A DNA stretch of 29,356 bases from Coemansia sp. RSA 1804 (taxonomy: Eukaryota; Kickxellomycota; Kickxellomycetes; Kickxellales; Kickxellaceae), in NCBI GenBank assembly GCA_027578815.1, contig JANBTH010000166.1, positions 1-29,356 on the forward strand, written 5' to 3'. Shown here piece after piece: positions 1 to 9,600 of this stretch (positions within the stretch are counted from its first letter, which is position 1; every line of letters starts with the position of its first letter). The notes below the pieces were generated by a model that had not been told where the DNA came from, ran no database searches, and was given only the letters and a program-made list of their open reading frames with translations. The translations under genes were made by a program, and so were the position numbers.

Positions 1-20
1 ACTAGGCATATACGGCGCAT

Positions 21-2855
21 ATGACAAGTAACATTATGATAGTCCAAAAACAACGAGAGAGGAGCTGTAGCACGCCTCGACGTAGCGCACAGTTTTCGGA
101 TAATGATGCCTCTACACCAAAGGAGAGCGCTGAAGCGTCGCAAGAAAGAGACCCGACAGCCACAAAGTCAATAGATCGGTCGCTGCAGTATCAACAGCAG
201 CAGACTGGACGCGTGGCATCGCTAGCAATGTCTGGAAACCTTGGCAGTCTGGGAGTCAGTGACTACGACAGTGGCACTGGCCGCAACGACACAGATGAGC
301 TGGATGCCATCTGGGATGAGCTTGACAACATGGAGCTAGATTCGCAAACTATGCGCCAGCTAACTGAGACTGAGGAGCAGTTTTATGCCACGCAGCAGTT
401 TGTCGAGTCAATGGATCTGGCACTGTCGCAAGAGTTTACAGATCCAAAGCATGATGCTTCCGTAAATGGTCGCAGTGTAATCCGATGCACCAGCGCTGAT
501 GGAAGGTCTGCACATGGGCAGCGGGTAGTTCCTCCTGGCCCGTCGACAAGGTCGGTGCCAGTCACGCCATCTTCTGGGAACCCAGTGTACATATCTGATA
601 GTGATTCACCAGGCAACTCAACTGTGGAGAAAAGCCTGTCGCATGGACAAAGCGTGACTAACGCATCCAAGGAGTATGTCGGGTCTCTGGATTATACGCA
701 AGATAAACAGCAACAATCAGGCAGACATGGAAAGCCTACCGCCTGGATGTCGCCATTGACATCGACATCTACATCTTCAAGAGGAAAAGTGAATCTGTAT
801 AATCGTCTTGCTCAGCATATTCCGCCTCGACCTGACAATGACCTTGTCACTTCCAACAGGCTACCGCCAACTATGCAGAACCATATGATTCATAAAGCCC
901 AGGAGCGTAACCAGCACGCTCAGTTAAGGAGATATAAACCTGAATCACTTTCACTCAGAACCACAACGGAGCCTGCAATTGATCTAAACACAAGCACGCT
1001 TACGCCTCCTTCCAGCAGAACCAAACAACAGCATGGCTATTCTACTATTACACAACGACCAAATGGCGCCTTGATAGCACCCGAGTCGCCTAGTAACCAT
1101 ATACACGTGGACAATTCGCACTTTGCGGAAGAAATAGGGCGTCTCCGTGCAGAAAATGAGAGAATGCGTGCAGAAACAGATAAGCTAAAGGCGCAGCTGT
1201 ACACAAAGGATGGAGAGGTACGGATCGTACGTGATAACCTTTCGCGAACGGAGATAAACTACACACAGCTGCAGGAGCAGCTTGCAAACCAAAAGTCGAG
1301 ATCAGAAATAGACCACAAGCTAGTTGAGGGGAAGCTTCAAAATGAGATTGACCGCCTAAAGACCGAACTGTTCTTTCAGCAGCAGGAAGCACAAGTGACT
1401 GCTATCTCAGTGGTCGGCAGTGGTGGTGCTACTCAGACGCCACGTACACCTAGGACGTCTCACACCCCCAAGCGTGCAAGGAATGTTGAAGAAAGTACAA
1501 GCAGCAATACCGTAGCGACTGCTGGAGGTATTACAGACTACCCTACAATGGAAGAATTTTCATCGATACCAAGCCAAGGAATTACCAAGCGCACAAAGAT
1601 AGCCAGAAAAGAGGATTTGGGTCCAGAGTTGCCAAAACAAACGAATAACGAGAATGCCGTTGTTCGACAGGCAAATGCTTTGCTTCTAGAGATGTTGAAA
1701 GACATAGTTGACCAGTCTGAGGCAGAAATCAGTAATATGGTATCGCTGTCAATACAGCTATCCAGCGTAATAGGGGATTCGTCAAAAGCACAGATTGACA
1801 CATTCCAGTCCAGGGTGTGTAATATTCTGGCCACACTGGCTCATGAGAATAGCTATAGGCAATTGACCGCAGTTCTTAGGCTGCTTTTGCGTGTTCTAAC
1901 AGAGCTTGATGAGTTCTGTGCGGCCTGGCTGCATGATCCAACGGCATGCAAGACAGACATTCATATTTCAGATCCGCTTTCAAATGGTGCAGCTGATAAC
2001 GCTGTTTCTAGTTCTTTAGGAAACCACCGTATTAGCCAGCTTTCGGCTGTTTTGAACTCTGCATTGAGGAGCGCGATTAGGTCGGCTCCTGGGCTCCAAC
2101 TGAAAAATACCAACTGCATAGACTTTGCAATGGCAGTATCTCTGCAGTGTAAACTAATTACTCGCGTAATAGCAATGCGGCCAGAGGCGGCTCTAAGCGA
2201 CAAAGTCTGGAGTATGTTTGATCCATGCCTGGAAACAGATCCGCTGTTGAAGCACTGCGAGGACCTGGACGCGCTTGTCGGCGTTCTTGAACTTGTAACG
2301 ATTCTTGTACAGGTATCGCCAGAGTCATGGAGATTCATACGCGATGCACCTGCCAGTTTCGAGCGGTTCCTGTTGGCGGCGATACGACACTTGCAACATG
2401 CACCTGTAGACAACGATGACCTGGTTCTGGATGGCGAACGCTCTCTTCTGGTGCTTATCGCATCGGCAATAGTCACACACGAAGAAGACACGCCTATGCT
2501 AGTCAATGGAATGAAGATCCTTGCAAGCACACTTGTTCAATGGTTTATTGATAAGCATCGCTCGCTGACATCAAAGCACAGGAACCGCAAGCAGGACAGT
2601 CCCAGAAGGCTGCAGGTGTTTTTCGAATACACAAAGTGTCTTAATGTTGTCTTGTCAGAAGTCGATGATGTCGCTGAGCTTCTCGGAGGCGATAATTCGC
2701 CATTGTTCTTTGCCTTTGTCACAACATGCACGCGAATGAGCATCGGTGAAAGCGCATTTGTGGATATATCCTCGATGCGCGAGCTTGCCACAGACTTGCT
2801 TGCCTATGTCATTACCGAAGAGCAGGCAATATCTATTCAGGGGCTGATCGCATAA
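21..2855 (+). CDS. rad26: ATRIP/Rad26-family DNA-damage checkpoint protein
   Basis: A single open frame of 944 residues. Family knowledge: ATRIP (Rad26 in fission yeast, Ddc2/Lcd1 in budding yeast, UvsD in Aspergillus) binds RPA-coated single-stranded DNA and brings the ATR/Mec1/Rad3 kinase to damage in the nucleus. Seen here: an acidic N-terminal segment (DELDAIWDELDNMELD, about residues 91-106), a long Ser/Thr/Pro-rich linker, then a coiled coil at about residues 368-458. The coiled coil carries the family hallmark KDGEVRIVRDNL (residues 396-407) and a later LKTELFF motif. Basic clusters near KRARN and KRTKIARK could be nuclear localisation signals. The remainder, about 545-944, is helical and would match the HEAT-like C-terminal half. 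An in-frame TAG at positions 3-5 lies just upstream, so the ATG at 21 is the first available unless an upstream exon exists outside the window. It converges on the aminopeptidase gene with under 200 bp between stop codons. Confidence 0.8.
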   Translation: MTSNIMIVQKQRERSCSTPRRSAQFSDNDASTPKESAEASQERDPTATKSIDRSLQYQQQQTGRVASLAMSGNLGSLGVSDYDSGTGRNDTDELDAIWDELDNMELDSQTMRQLTETEEQFYATQQFVESMDLALSQEFTDPKHDASVNGRSVIRCTSADGRSAHGQRVVPPGPSTRSVPVTPSSGNPVYISDSDSPGNSTVEKSLSHGQSVTNASKEYVGSLDYTQDKQQQSGRHGKPTAWMSPLTSTSTSSRGKVNLYNRLAQHIPPRPDNDLVTSNRLPPTMQNHMIHKAQERNQHAQLRRYKPESLSLRTTTEPAIDLNTSTLTPPSSRTKQQHGYSTITQRPNGALIAPESPSNHIHVDNSHFAEEIGRLRAENERMRAETDKLKAQLYTKDGEVRIVRDNLSRTEINYTQLQEQLANQKSRSEIDHKLVEGKLQNEIDRLKTELFFQQQEAQVTAISVVGSGGATQTPRTPRTSHTPKRARNVEESTSSNTVATAGGITDYPTMEEFSSIPSQGITKRTKIARKEDLGPELPKQTNNENAVVRQANALLLEMLKDIVDQSEAEISNMVSLSIQLSSVIGDSSKAQIDTFQSRVCNILATLAHENSYRQLTAVLRLLLRVLTELDEFCAAWLHDPTACKTDIHISDPLSNGAADNAVSSSLGNHRISQLSAVLNSALRSAIRSAPGLQLKNTNCIDFAMAVSLQCKLITRVIAMRPEAALSDKVWSMFDPCLETDPLLKHCEDLDALVGVLELVTILVQVSPESWRFIRDAPASFERFLLAAIRHLQHAPVDNDDLVLDGERSLLVLIASAIVTHEEDTPMLVNGMKILASTLVQWFIDKHRSLTSKHRNRKQDSPRRLQVFFEYTKCLNVVLSEVDDVAELLGGDNSPLFFAFVTTCTRMSIGESAFVDISSMRELATDLLAYVITEEQAISIQGLIA

Positions 2856-3042
2856 ACAGAGCATCTCCGTTCTTTACATTAAGCATACTCCGCCGTCACC
2901 ATCCCTCCCAGCACCGTTTTGAGCCTAAGTTTGCATTTTTTGAACAAATAGATATGAAACCTGTAAGATCACCTCCATTGATATGGAAACAATAGAAACA
3001 AGCGTTTTAAAATAAGAAAAGCGAGATGATGCCCTGTCGAGA

Positions 3043-4939
3043 CTAGTCCGAGGCGATCTTGGCATCGAGAGCAGCAAAGTCAACAAAGAAATGCTCAAAA
3101 AGACTGACCAGCATGCCAACGTCGTCTGTTCCGCAAACCTCACGGACACTATGCATGCTGAGCAGCGGGTTGCCAATGTCGATAGTGCGCAGACCAAGCT
3201 GTGCGCTCAGCATCGGACCAATAGTCGATCCGCAGGGCGAGTCGTTGCGAACAACAAACTCCTGCAGAGGGATGCCGTGTCTTGAGACAATGTCCTTCAG
3301 GATGGTCGAGGTCACAGCCGTGGTGGCATAGCGCTGATTGGCATTGACCTTGATCCCGGGGCCCTTCTGCAGCTCCGGACGGTGGTTCTCCTCGTGCTTC
3401 TCACTATAGTTCGGGTGCACAGCGTGGGTGACGTCAGACGAGATCATGTAACTGTTGGCAATCGAGGTCTCAAAGTGAGCTCCGCCGTTGCTGTCAAAGC
3501 TATTATGGATCCTCCGCAGAGACGACTCGATAAGCGCCGAGTTTGCGCCATATGCAGAAGTAGAACCAACCTCTTCGTTGTCAAACAGCGCAACCATGCG
3601 GATGTGCGTATCCTCCTTGGCCGAGTCGCCCGAAAGACTGTTGATCAGCCCCTCGATGGCACAGTACGACGAGTTGAGGTTGTCCAGGCGAGCAGAGTAG
3701 ATGAACTCTTTGCAGATGCCGCCAATAACAGCCTTCTGCGTGTCATACAGACACAGCTCGAAATCGAATATGTCAGCAACGCCGACACTGAGCTCATTGG
3801 CAATGCGCTCAAGAAGAATCGGGTGGTGAGCAGGTTTCTTGGCCTCGCTGTTCGTGGGGGCTTCATCCGCTTTGGCTCCATTGACTGCCTTGGATATGGT
3901 TGCAAGGATCGGCGTCAGATGCGTTTCCTTGTTGTACTTGAAGCCATCGGCCAAGGAGCGGTCAAGGTGGATTGCTAGCGAGGGAATGCGCATGATCGGC
4001 TCATCGATAGAAACCAGGCGGCTTGTGTAGCCACCGTTGGCGTCGCGCACCATTACGCGCCCAGCCACGCTTAGATCGCGGTCAAACCAGGTGTGCCTAT
4101 ACGTTGCCAGACACCAGGAAGCAAGAAGAAAGACGAGCGCATAAAGATCAGAATAGAATCGAAAGATGTGGGTGTTGGATCAGAAATAATACACATTGTT
4201 TGCACGATGCACTGCGATGCAACCAAAAAAGATATGGCACATGCGCAGAAGCAATGATTGACCAGATGCACATGGATAACAAGACCCTTCATAACTTTTG
4301 GAAAGGAAGAAAAGCAAGGTTACCTTCATCACCCAAGACAACAAGTAGACTATGATGTGCTACAGAATGCTCTGGGTGAGGAAATAAAGAAATCAGCACA
4401 GGCCTACCCGAAAGAAGGATGTGATGTAAACTTACCAAAGGCCACCACCGTAGACTTGGACGCCGACCTGGAGGAAGCCGCTGCCGGTTTTCCTGGACAC
4501 AGGCTTCAGCTTGAAGCAGGGGCTGTCGGTGTGAGCAGCAACGAGAGAGATCCCATTTCCAGGACGCTATATCAAGAGACACCAAGATACAAGAAGAAGA
4601 AGAAGAAAAACATCAAGCAGTGAGAATAAACAGCAGAGATTAACCGTCGCGTCAACAAGAGCATCGGGTTTTGAATTCCACGGGCATGAATTAGTAACTT
4701 ACGAATTTGCCGCCAACAGAGAAGGCTACAATGGAGGACCCGTTGCGAGTAAAGAAGTACCTGCCATTGGGTCTGATAGCGTTCTGCCAGCTCTGCTTTT
4801 CCTTGAGCTCCGTAAATTGGGCGCCAGTGAGCCACTTGCGGCAGACATCAACGGCGTGGAACGGGCTGGGCGACCTGTTGACAAAGTCTACAAGCTGTTC
4901 GGCCTGGCGTTGGAGCTGGGACTTGGTAAGCGAAGACAT
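3043..4939 (-). CDS. APE4: Aspartyl aminopeptidase, M18 family (three exons)
   Basis: Three exons on the minus strand: 4939-4703, 4566-4436 and 4096-3043, joined in frame to 473 residues (bovine and human DNPEP are about 475). Introns of 136 and 339 bp both start GTAAGT and end AG; intron 1 has a TTC-rich tract. The joins are supported by family sequence: SVGGKF|RPGNGISL and YGGGLW|HTWFDRDL. Family role: a dodecameric zinc enzyme that removes N-terminal Asp/Glu, and in yeast a cargo of the Cvt pathway. Expected metal ligands are all visible: H91 (AHTDSP), D261, E298 (DNEEVGS, with catalytic E297), D344 (SDVTHAVHPN) and H438 (SMHSVRE). The C-terminal motif VCGTDDV is intact. An upstream in-frame ATG at 4987 would add 16 residues; MSSLTKSQ at 4939 gives the better family fit. 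The gene appears complete and functional. Confidence 0.93.
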
Positions 4940-6658
4940 TGGCGTAACAAAGAACGCGTTTGGAAATAGAAGAGAAAAATCAAACAAGCAGAGTAGAAGT
5001 TCAGATGAGAAATGCAGAAGAAAAAGAGGGCGGCGCAGTGGAGCACAAAGAGTTGAAGCTTATATATGGGATGAAGCAAGAGATGAGAAATCAAAAGAGA
5101 GAGTGGCTGGGAGAAAGAGAACGATCTAAACAAACTCAAGCGATCCTTTGGCTGGAAAGAAGAGAAGAGACAAATAAGAGGGGGTAGGTGACGTGGTTTG
5201 TTTGGTTTCAACGGTGTGGTTTTCTTTGCTGCAATCGGTGTATTTCTTTTTTTAAAAAAAAAAGACTGTTTACATTATATTTTGTAGAGGAAAAGGATGG
5301 CAGAGACTGTGGTCTGGCTAGAGGAATACACGGGTTCATGCCTCTATTCGTAAGTCGCTTGTGCAATAAAGAAAACCTAGCTCAAATGCCAGGCTTAATA
5401 GCTACGTTGGTGGTTGTCTCTACAAATCTGGGAAAGGATGGCTCTGCAGACAAATGTGATTTACAGCAGGTTTGGGCCAGCAAAAGGCCCCGGCATCTCA
5501 GAACACCCAAGCAGATGTCTGTGTTGGATATATGCCGTGGTCAAAGCGGCGGTATGTGCGGATCAGCAGCAGCAGCACACAGGGCCCAGGTGGAGTCATC
5601 TGCAGGATCGGATGGGAAACAGGGAGGGGAGTTTACGACGGCGCATGGCGCTAGACGACGGGCTCCAGTCAAAGAGGGGCCGTGCGCACAGCAACCTAAC
5701 CGCCAGCATCCCAAAGCAACTGCCATTGCGAAACATGCAAGAAAAAAGGCAGAGTAGAAATAGTAGTGATCTGGTGCTTAATGGAAGAGGGGGCTTTCTC
5801 CTCGTCACCAGCCCTTCTTTGTCATTTGGCCCAAGATCTGCACAAATGCAATAAACGGCTTGTGAAAATCGGAGGCGTTTTTTATTTTTCAGGAAAATGC
5901 GGCTCTGCTTCTGGCCGACGAAAGCAGACAAGGAGAAGGCAACAAACAGGCTATGTTTTGTTTCAAAAATATGCACTTCAAAGAGGAAAGAAGAAAAAAC
6001 ACAACAAGAGGAGCATCTTTTGGCAACAAAGAAAGCCACACACCGTCTGGCGCTGTTTTTCTGTTCTTCAATCGACGTTGCTCCACTCCCGTGCTCAAAG
6101 GGTTTGCCTTTCTCTCTCCCCCTTTTTTGCCCTTTTAATCGCTCAGCCGCCTGTTTATTACTGCTCCATCTCTCATTCTCCGTATCTGAAACCTACAGAG
6201 GACCCATTGAACTGTACATAACTCACAAGGCGTGTATCTCGAGCCAAGCATCGTATACCTTTTTGCCTCCATACTGCCCAGAGCTGACTCTGTCCTCTTT
6301 TTCCTTTCTTTTTCTTTTTTGACTCTCCGCTGTTCGGCACCTTCAGCGGCTGCCGTGTTACACCTGCCGCCTCCCCTCTATTGTCTTGCATTGCTTGGCG
6401 CAATTCCGTGGTCCGATTCCAGAGCCTGCGCTCCGCCAGGTCCGTCCGTTGCCTGGAGCACTCCCTTCATTCTATTCATTGCCTGCGTGTTTGTGGGCTC
6501 ACACGTATTCCTTTTAGCCCGACGCTTTCATTCGCCACTCAACCCTGTCGACCTGCTCGACCGCTTCAACAACGACTACCAAAGACAGAGCCATATTTGC
6601 TTATTTCTCCCCACGCCCGTGCACCCGCCTTTCTTCAGCCGCACATTGGTTCTAGGCT
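4940..6658. other. Divergent intergenic region, aminopeptidase and kinase promoters
   Basis: About 1.7 kb between two divergently transcribed genes. The open frames inside are low-complexity and do not resemble proteins. Visible content: a TATA-like element near 5060, an A-rich stretch on the plus strand near 4970-5180 (pyrimidine-rich for the minus-strand gene), and long C/T-rich runs between about 6050 and 6350 ahead of the kinase, typical of fungal promoters or 5' untranslated regions. No RNA gene or repeat element was recognised. Confidence 0.5.
5059..5066 (-). promoter_or_regulatory. Candidate TATA box of the aspartyl aminopeptidase gene
   Basis: TATATAAG read on the minus strand, about 120 bp upstream of the ATG at 4939. 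This spacing matches the TATA boxes seen upstream of the quinone reductase genes in this window. No experimental start site is available. Confidence 0.4.
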
Positions 6659-9600
6659 ATGGGGCGACTCTCGCTAGCCATCGGCCGCCACAAGGAGGGC
6701 GGCGGTGGGAATGGCAGCGGCAGCAGCGACGCACGCATCAAGCCCCGACATCTAAGAACGTCAATACGCGGGCTGCTGGGGATTCCGGGCTCTGAGCGTG
6801 CTAGCGTGGATCTGGGCGAGATGGGAGACATTGCAGACGAACGAAGCGACGTGCTTCGCCGTAGTCCCGGCGCATCCAAACTGACAAAGGAGGATCATTC
6901 CTGCTCTACTGCTACCACAGCCGTCAACACGGGCGACCTTTCGACTGCAGCTGCTATGTCGCACAACTCGTCTAATGCCGCGGCATCGATGTCAGCCAGC
7001 TCACACATTCCCGGGAATGCAGATGATCCTCGCCAGCCAAGCGCAGCGTCGGAAGCCGAAACACAGCCGTCCTCCGCATCCGCTACTATTGCGCCCCCGA
7101 AACTGGCACCCGATGCACATAGTAATAATACAAAAGTGACTAGTGACGATGCAGTCAGCGCGCAAGCTACAAGAGTCCCAACGCAGAGGCAGGAAGCGCA
7201 ACAGCTCCCCACAGATATTGGCGCCCCGATGCATGCACATGCAGAGGCTGCTCCCGCTTCCCGCTCGCAACATCCCGCAGATCCAGCTACCGCTGACCAG
7301 CCCGACACGCCAGAGAGATTCTCGATTAGTGCGGCCAGAGACGCTGCTGCCGCCTCGCAGAGCCAGCTCGGCAAGGACGAAGACAAGCATGGCTGGCGAC
7401 GGCGCGGGTCCCTGATCAGCTCGCGCCTGGCTCTGCCACTGCGCAAGGACGGCGCTGGGAGCGCTGGCAGCAACCGCACTCTGATTCGAAAGGAGTCGAC
7501 GCCTCTTTTTGGCTCCAGCAAGCACCACCCCTTCTGGCGCGCCGGAGGTCTGCACCGAAGCTCCTTCAATGCCCAGGAAGAGCGACCGCTGCCGCCGCTG
7601 CCATTGCCGCACCAGCAACCACATGTCGAGGCTGCTGCTAGGGAGGAGCGCACACACCGCTCGTCCTCGGTGCCATTCATCACGCCGATCCTCTCCACAA
7701 AGGACAGCAACAACAGTCTTCTAAGCAGCGACAACGCCGGCGTTTCTTGGGGCCTGGCTTCTGCGTCCAGAAAGCCCGTGGCTTCTCCGTATCTTCGAGC
7801 CGTGTCCAGTGGACTTGCGAGGGCCACGGGCGGCGCCAGCAGTGGCGCAGGCGCGGCTGTCCGGCTGAGCCATGACCACCGCGCAAAGTCCACAGCCAGC
7901 TCACGGCACATGCAGGATCGTCTCCCTGGCAGCACGCTGTCGCCGGGCTTTGACGGAGTCGGCATGCACGGCCCGCCGTCTCCGCTTGCGTTGTCTGTTC
8001 CTAGCGACAAGACAACGGCAGCCACAGCTCCCATGACGTTCCTGGTCTCGCCCAGGCCGAGGGCAGGGACCGGAACCAAGCACAGTATTGCTCCAGCAGC
8101 AGCAGCAACGACAACAACGGCAGCAGTGGCGACAGCAACGGGAGTTGGAACATACGCTCTCAACAAAATCTCAACCTCAAGCCGTGAGTTCAGTCTGTGC
8201 AAGCGCACGCTGTCCTCGACAACAATTCCGTCCCTGGATCTGAATGTGCCAGGTTCGCCGAAGGCCCTTTCGGGAGGCGTGGATCTTTCAGAGTTTGGGG
8301 TTGCGACTGGCCGCAGCGCTGCAGGGTCAGCCGAGACAAGAAGCAACCTGTCCTTGCCGCCGTCGCCCGTTTCCACCGGCACGCCTGCAAGAAGCATTGC
8401 AAGCGCATCTGCCTGCGCTACGTTCGAGCCCGTCCGCGAGGCAGCAGTGGAGGACGAGGATAGCAGCGGAGCCGCCAGCAACAAGCGACAGTCGCCGTCG
8501 CAGCCGCCCTCCGACACCGCGGCTAACGAGAACAGTGGTGAGGATAAGGCGGCTCAGAGCCCGGACGGCCTTGTGCCGCTGGCGCACGGATCGAACTCGA
8601 GCGGCGGAAACTCCGGGTCAACAGACGCCGTCCACGAGACGCACCACATGGAGGTGCAGCATGATCCGCGCACGGGACGCAAGATGATCAATCAGTACAT
8701 GATAATCCGCGAACTCGGGCGCGGAACGCATGGCAAGGTGAAGCTGGCATTCGACACGATCACCGGAGAGTACTACGCAATCAAGGTGATTGACAAGGAG
8801 ACGCAGGACCGGCGGTTGCGGCCCAACGCCAGCTCGTACAACGCGCGGCGTGCAAGGGAGGCCGCCGCCGCCGCCGCCGCCGTGCACGGCTCAGGCCACC
8901 GCCGGTCGCGCGGATACATGCGCATCGACTTTGACAAGATGGAGAAGGTCAAGCGCGAGATTGCAATCCTCAAAAAGTGTCGGCACCCTAACGTGGTGCG
9001 ACTGCGCGAGGTGATAGACGATGCGCATGCGCGTCGCATCTACCTTGTGATCGAGTACATGGACCAGGGCGAGATTGTGTGGCGCGATTCCAACAGACTG
9101 CCGGCAATGTCGCACGGCGAGGCGCGCAGCGTCTTCCGCGATCTGGTTCTGGGCGTCGAGTACCTGCACTACGTGGGCATCCTGCACCGCGACCTGAAGC
9201 CGCAGAATCTGCTGCGGAACAAGGCCGGCACCGTCAAGATATCCGACTTTGGCGTGTCGTTTCTGAGCAGGCGGATGAGCAAGACGCACACGAAGGCGGG
9301 TGAGTGCGCAGGCAAGAATGTTCCTGCCAACGCTTTGGCTTCCGCGGCTCCCCCGGCCCAGTCGCCATCGCATCCGCATCCATTGCCGCCCTCGCCACTG
9401 CGTCCGGCGGGCATGCGCCCAGCAAAGCAGAGCTCCTCTTTGCACCGGTACGCGTCGCAGCCGATGATGAGCACCTCGTCATCCAGGGTTGCAGCCGGGC
9501 CTGTCCTCCATCGCAAGGCCTCCGTACTATCGTCAAGCTCAAAGAACCTTCTCACATCCGCCTCAACCACAACCAGGGACAGCGACAGAAGCACCAGCGC

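Noticed and set aside
5188..5757. 189-codon plus-strand frame upstream of the kinase
   Set aside because: Low-complexity product with no motif; it lies in the divergent promoter region.
6895..8517. 540-codon minus-strand frame antisense to the kinase
   Set aside because: A shadow frame: GC-rich codon use of the kinase leaves the opposite strand open. The product is Ala/Ser/Cys-rich with no domain.
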